A DNA stretch of 64,000 bases, from the NCBI GenBank assembly GCA_963556145.1, contig OY744473.1, positions 434,001 to 498,000 on the forward strand. Direction: 5' to 3'. The translations under genes and the position numbers were made by a program. Below the pieces are notes generated by a model. The model searched no databases and was not told the DNA's origin. It worked only from the letters and a program-made list of their open reading frames with translations. Source of the DNA: Hygrocybe punicea. Taxonomy: Eukaryota; Basidiomycota; Agaricomycetes; Agaricales; Hygrophoraceae. Positions within the stretch are counted from its first letter, which is position 1. Each line of letters begins with the position of its first letter. Of this stretch, positions 56,529-64,000 are shown in pieces.

Positions 56529-58139
56529 GGTTACGTCGGGTTCGAATGCAAGTCGAATGGCGGCATCGGGTTGGTCCGGATTCGTGATATATCAATGATA
56601 CGGACTCAGAGGGACATCGACCCTCTACAGCGGACCCTTGGCTGAGGAAGATGACAGTCATGATATCACCCATCAGGACACTGCCGTAGGGCAGGAACGG
56701 CCGGATACGAGGCTGTGGGACCATCAGATTGGCCCATTTGAATGAGTGACTACTTACGAATAAGGTTGGCTCGTCCAGAGGGGCTTGCTTGAGTGTCTCC
56801 AAGTCTCCATACCGATTGGCCATCAGACGGTCAATGATATGAGTCTTGATCATTGCAGTAACTCACTTATGGACCGCTGTGTAGCTGCTCGCAACCTGCA
56901 AAAGAAAATTAGAGATCAGTGTACATTGCTAGCAGTCCGTGACTTGCTTTTTTGACAATGTCGGGATGCAGTGCCTCGACTGTGCCGAAGGTGATGAGAC
57001 GTCCGTCAATGGGGTGTGTCGCATCTGTAGGGAGGTGACACGATCAGTTGTATTAACGTGAATACTTTGATATCTTACCAAACTCCGGTTCCCAGTACCT
57101 GGAACCTTGGAATGACAGGATTCCTTCTGCAACCGAAAATAGTTCTTGACGTGCATGTTCGAAGCGCTCGGTTTCCGTTCACCACCAGGGCAGCCTTGGG
57201 GTGGCAGCTTCACAGAAGCGCTTACTCTCGGAACATAACATGGCCCAGTCCGGAGTGAGAGCGTCCAGGTCTGTTGTCACATCTGGCGCCAATGTCCTGT
57301 AAGAAGGGGGCGGGGGGATGGGGTAATAAGTGTATTGTGGCTGGATTTGGTTGAAATTGATGGCCACTGAAGCAGGCGCTGGAGCTGGAGCCGGAACTGG
57401 AGCTGGAGCTGGATCTGGAGCTGGAGCTGGAGCCATGAGAAGCCGGGGGTTGATCATGGCAGGAATGGGGGATTGCTCTGTCCTATTTATGCAAGGGGCC
57501 TGATCCATAGGGTCGATGTAGAGACATTGCGGTGGAATAAATGCCGTGGGGAGCTGGCTTGTGGAGGCGATGGGGGGGTCTTCAACCAACAAGTTCAAAC
57601 CTGAAGGTGGCCCTGCATATGTGCGATTGGCAGAAATCCGAGTTGATTGTAGGGCACAGCACGGGTACGGGTTTACCCGCGGTTATTCCAAAACGGGTAA
57701 TTCGGGTACGGGTATGGTGTTTCGGTTTGCACACCTTGTCAAAACCGTACCCGTTATCCGCGGGTGACGGGTTTTCACGGGTCTGTCAACCCAAGCCCCA
57801 GGTAGGTTTTTTCTTTGTTATTTACTTTATTTTCACATTAATTTCTTTACTTTTGCTAAGTTCGCGTGATATTTGCTACCACAACCGTGACAAGCGCAAA
57901 CACAACAACAACGACAACAAGAAAACCCACGAACGACAACGACAACGACAACCACGACAACCCCGCACGCCAAAAACGAACCACCAAAGTCGCGACGGCG
58001 ACGACAACGATAGAAAGGAAAGCCGGGAGGGTGGTGTGCCCACCTACCGGCCCAGGTACGTCCCCCCAATCCAGTCCCAACGACATCGGCTAACGAGTGG
58101 AATGGACGAGGCGAGGACGAAGACGGACACAGCAACAAC

Positions 58140-58490
58140 GGTCCCACCTCGCGAACACGCTCCGGCCGCATCAATTGACGTGCGGACGCCCATGGAAAGT
58201 CCCCGGCCCCATCCAACCTCGCGAAAACGGTCCCACCTCGCGAAAACGGTCCCACCTCGCGAAAACGCCCTGGCCGCGTCAATAGACGTGCGGACGCCCA
58301 TGGAAAGTGCCCGGCCCCATCCAACCTCGCGAAAACAGACAGAGCACGTCAATTGACGTGCTCCCATTGTTTGTGAGGTAGTTAACACGCGGGGACGCCC
58401 ATGGAAAGTCCCTGGCCCCAACCCAACCTCGCGAAAACAGACGGAGCGCGTCAATTGACGCGTCCCCGTTGTTCGCGAGGTAGTTAGGAT
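58140..58490. repeat. Tandem ~100-bp repeats with CGTCAATTGACG palindromes
   Basis: Three to four imperfect units inside the hAT element. Each has GTCAATTGAC (or GTCAATAGAC), then GGACGCCCATGGAAAGT and CCAACCTCGCGAAAAC. The palindrome reaches 22 bp at 58343-58364, with arms GAGCACGTCAA and TTGACGTGCTC. The short unit GGTCCCACCTCGCGAAAAC is also repeated at 58222-58265. Confidence 0.8.
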
Positions 58491-58519
58491 GGAACACAGT
58501 GGGTACCTGCAGATAACGG

Positions 58520-58677
58520 TGTAGTAGTTGTGCCTGGTCAGTCACGTGATCAGGTTCCCACGGTTTGACCTAGTCAGTAGCCTTCCAGATGTAGTAGTCA
58601 GTCCATCCTTCCTATCCAGTCGACCTTTCCCTCGAGTCCTGCGTGAGCCCCCGGAGTGGTACCTCGGTACCACTCCA
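58520..58677 (+). repeat. Left LTR, 158 bp
   Basis: TGTAGTAGTTGTGCC...GGTACCACTCCA. Near its 3' end it carries an inverted repeat GAGTGGTACC-TC-GGTACCACTC, and TCACGTGA lies near the 5' end. Confidence 0.9.
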
Positions 58678-58900
58678 ACGTGGTGATGAGAGTGTTCTTC
58701 GACCCACGCTTCTCTTTTTCTCACGGTTTTCCCACTTCTTACATTTTTTCTCGCGAGACAACTTTTTCCGGCCTCACCACCCCCCAAATTTTCACTTTCC
58801 CTAGACCCAGCTATGTCCACACGACCCCCCGCAACTTCGTTCGACGTTCCGGAGCCCCGCGTTCCCCATCAGGATCCCACATGGCCCGCTACTGCGAGTT

Positions 58901-60106
58901 TTGGACAACCCAACGAAAATCGCATCGCCGCCGCGCGGACCCCGTTTTTTTCATGCACCCCGGACCCAAAATGCACGCGTTCGACTCCCCGCACCCTTGG
59001 CTCATCTGCCAGAACCCCCCGTCGCGCCTCGTCGTCTCAAACGAACCGCCCCGCACCTTTTGGTCGCCCCATGGATCTGCCACGTCACCATTGTTAGACC
59101 CCCCGTTTCTCGTCACCCCCACCCCTACACGGACCCATTCGACTCCCCGCACACTCGTCCCACCGGCCAGGACCCCCCGTTCCCCTCCATTGTGCCAAAC
59201 GAACCCCCACCGTCGTTTTCGGACACCCGAGCCACGCGCCACGTCACCATCGCGCGGCCCCGTTCTGCCAGCACAACCGGCCCCAGACCAGCTCACCAAT
59301 CTCGCGGCCCACCCCCCAGAGCACCCTGCGTCTCGCTAACGCCCCGAACGAGCCCCCACCGCCGTTTTTGGCCACACCACGGATCCGTCGCGCCCCCCCG
59401 TTGGACCCCCGTTCTTTCGTGTACCCCAGCATCACACGGACCCATTCGACCTCCCGTGCCCTTGTTCCACCGGCCAGGACCTCCCGTCCCCCTCCATTGC
59501 GCCAAACGAGCCCCCGCCGTCGATTCCAGACACCCGGGCCACGCGCCACGTCACCATCGCGCGGCCCCATTCTGCCAACATACCCAGCCCCGGATCGACT
59601 CACGAAGCTCGCGGCCCACTCGTTCACCATCCCGGAGCACCCCACCTCGATCCAATACCACCGTGCCCACCGTTCCCAGACCCCCACCGCGTTCCGCCAC
59701 GTCACCATCTCTCGGCCGGATTCTTGCACCATACCCGGCTCCTCGAGCCCTCGTTCAGCTCCCCGCAACCTCGTTCTCGACCCTGGCGACTTCCCCGACC
59801 CGTAGGGACCCAAACGAGTCACCGCCGCGACCACTTAGCACCCCAGCGCTAGTCCCCTCATATCGAGAATCCCCGATGCCACTGCATGGCCCAATGCACC
59901 CGTATGCTTTCCCTTTCCCCCGTTTACACCGTACCTTGTCCCGTCCTATCCCCTTTCCCCACCCTCGACATTTATTGGATATTCGACCTATCTACGAACC
60001 ATCACTGCTCGACAGCACCGTACCTATTTACTTTCGCACGAACCACCCAGTCTATTTTCGGATCACAAGAACTCACACCCTGGGCTACAAGAACTTATGG
60101 TTTTGA
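58901..60106 (+). other. Pro/Thr/Arg-rich open frame in the LTR-element interior (not clearly a gene)
   Basis: A 401-codon plus-strand frame, but the two other plus frames and a minus frame are also open over several hundred bases, because the DNA is C-rich and almost free of stop trinucleotides. Two to three ~305-bp tandem units are present: compare ACGGACCCATTCGAC near 59138 and 59439 and GCGCCACGTCACCATCGCG near 59236 and 59541. It may be structural or packaging sequence of the element. A gag-like start MSTRPPATSFDVPEP at 58813 is possible. No zinc knuckle or protease motif is visible. Confidence 0.4.
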
Positions 60107-60353
60107 ACGTTTTTATCCTACCCTGCGATGTGAGTCCCAGAGGCATTCGAGGATGGAGGAGCAGAGCAGAGTTACAGTTTGGTCATCTACCACCCCCAAT
60201 GATCTTGGAGGACGATACGGTCCCGCCTCACGTGTAAGGCCCGGGGCATCGTGAGGGACTGGGAGTCGTGACTGGAGAGTTTTTTTCTTGGTCAGTTTTG
60301 TTTTGCTTTTTGTTTTCTTTTAGTAGCGGTATGGTGACGAGGACGTCACCATG

Positions 60354-60368
60354 AGGAGGAGGGGCACT
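60354..60368 (+). other. Polypurine tract
   Basis: GAGGAGGAGGGGCAC ends next to the right LTR, the position of the plus-strand primer in LTR retrotransposons. Confidence 0.7.
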
Positions 60369-60526
60369 TGTAGTAGTTGTGCCTGGTCAGTCACGTGATC
60401 AGGTTCCCACGGTTTGACCTAGTCAGTAGCCTTCCAGATGTAGTAGTCAGTCCATCCTTCCTATCCAGTCGACCTTTCCCTCGAGTCCTGCGTGAGCCCC
60501 CGGAGTGGTACCTCGGTACCACTCCA
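60369..60526 (+). repeat. Right LTR, 158 bp
   Basis: Reads identical to 58520-58677, which suggests recent insertion. Confidence 0.9.
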
Positions 60527-60788
60527 ACGGGTACGGGTTGTACCCGTCATCGAAGCGGGTACGGTTTCCGCGGGTACGGGTGCGGTGTCGGGAATTCTGA
60601 CCCGCGGTATACCCGTGCCGTGCCTTAGTTGATTGAAGGAGATTACCTGATAAGAACCACTATGAGAACGAGTGTTAGTACCTCATTGATTGACTTGGAA
60701 ATTGGCGTTGACTTACCCAAGGCATCTCAGCGCTGTCCAAGTCAGCCATGAACAAGGTGTCGAATTCTGGGTCATTGAAGTCGGACAT

Positions 60789-61440
60789 GGTGAACCCAGA
60801 TAACCCTGCCATTGATTTGCCAGAAGGGATGCGCCGTATTCATATTCCGAGTCCACTTTCAGTGCGGTTGGAACTATTCGGCCATACAACAATGTTGGTC
60901 TCAGCCATAGTAAGTCAGTAGCAATTCTACATTATGTGTTCTTTTTAGTAACAAAGTAACATTAGTTATTTATTATAGTAAAACTAAGTTATAATGACAT
61001 TCATTACATTATACTACGTTTTCTAAGATGGTAGCGGAAAAGTGTAGAATTGAAAGTGTTGGTTATTATATATAGGACACTAAAGGGCAGGTTTATGTAA
61101 TCACCATGTGATTATGGTGCTGTCTGCTAACTGGCCTGGAAAGGGAATATAACATAATATTAGAAAATAATAATCGGAAACGGGTGTGGCACGTGCCATC
61201 TATCAAACCCACCCTCAAGTGGCATGCTTGTTAGTCCACATATGGTAATGAACGTTTCGATTTGCCTACTACCTACTCGTTCAATCATAAGTAGTTATAG
61301 AGATAATATTACATGTACCACGCATAAAATACGTACCCAGATCGAATGAAAAGCATGGAACACATCAAAAAGATGCAAATTTAATGTATGTTATGTCACA
61401 GCATCATTTACAAGCTCGTATTGATCAGTTTTCATGGTGA
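60789..61440. other. AT-rich divergent intergenic region
   Basis: Lies between the start of the minus-strand Pro/Ala-rich gene and the Spt5-like gene on plus. No motif or RNA gene recognised. Confidence 0.4.
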
Positions 61441-61457
61441 TTCATAGCCGGATGTGC

Positions 61458-62802
61458 TTAGTTTCTTAGATCTACAAGCAGAAGTTGATGATTTGGGTGA
61501 AGACTCGGAGCGTGGTGGTGACCACTCTGACTCAGAAACCAGTGTTCATGGCAAGTTAACGCGCTCAGTCAGTTCTGTAACGCTCATCGTGACTGCCTCC
61601 ATACATTTTAGATTTCATTGACTCGGAAATGGACTTACAATTACTGAATGATGAGAGGGCTGACTTCTCGACAGAGTACTTGATTGTTCATCAGCCCATT
61701 CTCCCATATCTGTGCGAAGTTTTCGAATGGGAGGCCCAGGAAATTCGAGAGAGGTATTGACACTGCGACTCTGCAATGAACAAGTTACGCATTACTGTGG
61801 ATGGTTCGATTGGTCAACCGCAGGTGTTTCTTCAACCAATGCCCGGAGACATGTATGTGGCTTGTTAATGTCAAGGTGATGTACATCTGTTCAATTTTGT
61901 CTGTGATCCGCTCCTCTGATGTTTTATCTTAGTGTGGATTGGAGACTGAATGTTTGGACTTCCTCCTTTGCAAAGTTCAGAACCCTGAAGACTCACGTTG
62001 GAAGTGGAGTATCGCTTCTGCTTTCATACAGCCATCTATTCTGGGAACGATTTATATTGAAGCCCTAAGTCCGAAGGATATTCAGCTTGCTTTCGAACGA
62101 GTGCACCTTGTACATTTGAATTGTGGGATTACCTTTGTCCCACCATCCGAGCGCATACAACTTCTGACTATGTGGTCTACCAGTGTCGCCGAGGGTGATT
62201 GGGTTCGCATTAAGAAGGGCACATACAAAGGAGATGCCGCTTTCTTCACTCAGATAGACACATATCGTTCTAGGGTTAGACTATTGTTGGTGCCTCGTCT
62301 ATCCTATCTCAAGAAGCCCAATGGACCCAAGCAGCCATTTTGTCATCCTCTACCAGCACTCTTCGATCCAGAGCAAGCTTGTGGAACATTTGGTGATGAT
62401 GCAGTGCAGCAATCCAATGCATCCCTCAAATTCCAGGCGATGATTTTTAAAGATGGCCTGTTGGAACACTTGCTGGGCCTGCATGACCTAGTCATCAAAG
62501 ATGTTCGTCCTGCTTTTCAAGAGGTTCAGATGTTCAGCCAAAGTCCTGGATGGGATAGGGAAGCTAGGCGCAGATGGGAGGTTGAGGACGCAGCTGCAGC
62601 CCTCTGTATCAACGATCGTGTGGAGATATCTGGAGGGGACTTGAAGGGATTGAAGGGTATCATCACCGACAGGTGTGATAACACCTTCACGGTACAGGTT
62701 CGCCTGGACAGCAAGAGTGATAGTCATTTGGGTGAAGATCGACTGCTAGACTTCCCTGCACCTCTAGTTCATAAATCTTTCAAAGTTGGAGATTGCATTT
62801 AG
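61458..62802 (+). pseudogene. Spt5-like KOW-domain protein, 3' truncated by a hAT insertion
   Basis: Plus-strand exons read FLDLQAEVDDLGEDSERGGD, then DFIDSEMDLQLLNDERADFS, CPETCMWLVNVK and, from 61933, CGLETECLDFLLCKVQNPED. An NGN-like part (GTIYIEALSPKDIQLAFERV) is followed by a KOW unit (GDWVRIKKGTYKGD), a long linker, a second KOW unit (INDRVEISGGDLKGLKGIIT) and the beginning of a third (FKVGDCI). These units belong to the Spt5/NusG elongation-factor fold; truncated Spt5-like families are expanded in Agaricomycetes. The product would end at 62802 in the third KOW, exactly where hAT-type terminal sequence starts. The 5' end is unclear (no start codon assigned). The rest of the gene should lie right of the window. 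Confidence 0.72.
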
Positions 62803-63235
62803 TTAATGGCATGGGTAACCCCCGGGTACAGATGGCTGTACCCGTACCCATACCTGGCAATACCCCTACCCGTGACTGTGGGTCAGTCAATCTGTTGTCA
62901 CGGGTCCGGGTATCTTGCGGGTTCACGGGTTTTTGTGCGCTATGACTACATATCATGACCGTTCTACTTGTACACCTACATCCTAAACCACAATTGCATC
63001 CCATCCTTCTGGTAACTCCTCTTCATCTCCCTCAACTTCAGGCAATACGGCAATCCTTTTAATATCTTCATCGCTTACATGGCCCAATTTACTCCATTCG
63101 CCAAGGCAAACGAGAGCTCGTGTTGACTGGACAGAGAGCCGATTTCGGACATGAGATAAAAGAATGCGGCCACGACTGAAGACACGCTCGACATCAACAG
63201 ATGTTGCTACAAGGTAAGGGCAAATATAGCGAACG
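62796..63235 (-). mobile_element. hAT element fragment (3' end plus transposase tail)
   Basis: The left border sequence TTAATGGCATGGGTAACCCC followed by many GGGTA/TACCC motifs resembles the ends of the hAT element at 57650-60628. It is followed by minus-strand coding sequence for the C-terminus of a hAT transposase. The other end lies beyond the LINE and outside the window, so no target duplication could be checked. Confidence 0.7.
62983..63225 (-). pseudogene. hAT transposase C-terminal dimerisation domain, 5' truncated
   Basis: The minus frame reads ATSVDVERVFSRGRILLSHV, RNRLSVQSTRALVCLGEWSK, then an acidic tail EVEGDEEELPEGWDAIVV and TAG (62983-62985). The ATSVDVER.FS.GR block is the hallmark of the hAT dimerisation domain (Dimer_Tnp_hAT). 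Directly upstream (above about 63225) the sequence becomes LINE-derived, so the N-terminal and catalytic part is interrupted. Confidence 0.88.
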
Positions 63236-64000
63236 TAATCCCAACAACCAAACCGTCCCCGTATAGCAAGCGGTGGTGGAATGAAGAACTAACGGCTGTG
63301 AGGACGAGAGTGAGGAGCCTAGGAAAGAAAGCATACAGACATCGCGAGAACCATAACCACCCCGTGCACAAAGAATACCGGAAAGCGAGGAATGCATACG
63401 CTGAACAAATCAGGCGGACTAAGACAAAACACTGGGTCGAGTGGCTAGAGGGCATAAGCAAATCAAGCATGTGGACGGCGAGCTGATTGGTAACGGGACC
63501 GGTGTCCGATGGAGGAAGGGCGAGGATCCCGACACTTCGAGAGACAAGCGCAACCACTGGCGAAACAAGGGAAGCAGTAAGCAATGAGGAGAAAAGCAAA
63601 TGGTTCTATGAAACGTTCTTCCCTGCTAAACCACTGACAACTTCAGTCCCAGCCCAGCCAGAATACCCCCCACCCGCGTGGGATTTCGAGCTAATCACCA
63701 ATGAACAGATACACCGGGCAATCCGAAGAATGAAACCCAAAAAAGCAACAAAGACGGGCACAATCCCCAATGTGGTCTTCATACAGGCTCGTGAAATGAT
63801 AGTGCCATTCCTGGGCCCAATATTCTGGGCTACGTTCACACTCAAGATATACCCAGAACAGTGGGCGGCAACGGAAACGCCGGTACTCAAAAAGCCAGGG
63901 AAATTGAATTATGCAGTGCCAGGAGCATGGAGACCCGTAGTGCTGTCAAACGGGTATGCAAGGCTCCTGAACGCATGCGTAACGGAGGACGTTGTATGCA
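63226..64000 (+). mobile_element. Non-LTR retrotransposon (LINE), 5' truncated, runs off the right edge
   Basis: A plus-strand frame starts PSPYSKRWWNEELTAVRTRV, YRKARNAYAEQIRRTKTKHW, WVEWLEG; after a TGA (63484-63486) it continues in the same frame with LVTGPVSDGG, SNEEKSKWFYETFFPAKP, AIRRMKPKKATKTGTIPNVV, LKKPGKLNYAVPGAWRPVVL and SNGYARLLNACVTEDVV to the window edge. This is the linker between the endonuclease and the start of the reverse transcriptase (fingers motif GAWRPVVLSNGYARLLN) of a fungal LINE. The 5' truncation next to hAT coding sequence fits target-primed reverse transcription. Confidence 0.85.
63298..64000 (+). pseudogene. LINE reverse transcriptase ORF, partial, with one in-frame TGA
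   Basis: One continuous plus frame; the TGA at 63484-63486 lies in WTAS-stop-LVTG, where related elements would have a residue such as Arg. The reverse transcriptase palm motif with the catalytic aspartates would lie beyond the window edge. No frameshift is needed. Confidence 0.78.

Larger units (their letters stand above)
58520..60526 (+). mobile_element. LTR element of TRIM/LARD type, identical 158-bp LTRs
   Basis: Two direct repeats of 158 bp (58520-58677 and 60369-60526) read as identical and start with TG and end with CA. A purine tract GAGGAGGAGGGGCAC lies directly before the right LTR. A 4-bp duplication ACGG flanks the element (58516-58519 and 60527-60530). The 1.69-kb interior has no reverse transcriptase, integrase or protease, so the element depends on a partner. 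No clear primer-binding site match was recognised after the left LTR. Confidence 0.88.
57650..60628. mobile_element. hAT-like element with 8-bp TSD, itself split by an LTR element
   Basis: The left end TAGGGCACAGCACGGGTACG and the right end, read inward, TAAGGCACGGCACGGGTATA form imperfect terminal inverted repeats. The flanks are the identical 8-bp duplication GTTGATTG (57642-57649 and 60629-60636), diagnostic for hAT. Subterminal repeats ACGGGTA/TACCCGT are abundant in both orientations at both ends. Without the nested 58520-60526 element and its 4-bp duplication, it is about 968 bp and has no transposase, so it is non-autonomous. It sits in a 48-bp intron of the minus-strand gene. Confidence 0.9.
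56521..60788 (-). pseudogene. Pro/Ala-rich unknown gene carrying a hAT insertion in an intron
   Basis: The start is at 60788 (MSDFNDPEFDTLFMADLDSA, then EMPW). A first intron follows, then a tiny exon (WFLS). The next intron would be 48 bp but now contains the hAT element 57650-60628. The following exon gives GPPSGLNLLVEDPPIAST, a PAPAPVPAPAPAPA-type tract, and CSESKRFCEAATPRLPWW, where a TGA (57179-57181) interrupts the frame; beyond it TETERFEHARQELFSVAEGI and GSRYWEPEF look coding. Later exons give HPIDGRLITFGTVEALHPDI and THIIDRLMANRYGDLETLKQ. The family was not identified. The 3' end near 56521 runs into simple repeats. Probably inactive because of the TGA. Confidence 0.55.

Noticed and set aside
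58656..59834. Several long overlapping Pro-rich frames on both strands
   Set aside because: C-rich stop-poor tandem DNA in the TRIM interior; all frames are open, so length is no evidence.

Overview
The window looks like a transposon-rich stretch of a mushroom-forming basidiomycete (Agaricomycetes) nuclear genome. Host genes are split by many introns of about 45-65 bp with GTRNGT...YAG borders. The mobile elements are typical of that group: a Helitron, a Plavaka (CACTA-type) element, hAT-like elements, LTR elements and a LINE. Several host families are characteristic of Agaricomycetes (basidiomycete HNH protein, DUF6698-like protein, Spt5-like KOW protein). The species cannot be named from the sequence alone.

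Layout. 1-5.8 kb: minus-strand Helitron ORF (Rep plus Pif1-like helicase), open in a single frame except for three stop codons, and cut at 5802 by an LTR-element remnant (5.8-7.4 kb). 7.7-7.9 kb: 24-bp minisatellite. 10-12 kb: decayed Trp/Cys-repeat fragment and an HNH-domain gene carrying a nonsense codon. 13.3-14 kb: small Mug135-like gene. 14.0-21.06 kb: complete Plavaka element with 17-bp terminal inverted repeats and two divergent genes, with a 729-bp hAT MITE (perfect 8-bp target duplication) nested in it. 21.07-21.85 kb: near-perfect 787-bp palindrome. 22 kb: second Trp/Cys-repeat copy, part of a segmental duplication of the 10-kb region.

24-49 kb is a more gene-like core: cyclophilin, a small secreted coiled-coil protein, EFM7-type methyltransferase, tRNA-Thr(UGU) with a 12-nt intron, an unprocessed SDH4 pseudogene, a dynamin-family GTPase, intact SDH4 (complex II anchor), a Gcn4/CPC1-type bZIP factor with clustered TGACTCA sites and upstream ORFs, an alkyltransferase-like (ATL) protein with PWHRV in place of the PCHRV active site, and an OPT-family oligopeptide transporter.

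51-64 kb is again repeat-rich: 69-bp minisatellite, truncated DUF6698-like gene, and a Pro/Ala-rich gene whose 48-bp intron received a hAT-like element (8-bp duplication) that itself received a 2-kb LTR/TRIM element with two 158-bp LTRs that read identical. The window ends with an Spt5-like KOW gene truncated by another hAT copy, next to a LINE fragment running off the right edge.

Many broken genes keep their frame and are interrupted only by stops that one C-to-T change could produce, often TGA where Arg (CGA) is plausible. This suggests cytosine methylation/deamination or RIP-like decay of repeats. Exon borders were read by eye; no alignment or database search was run.
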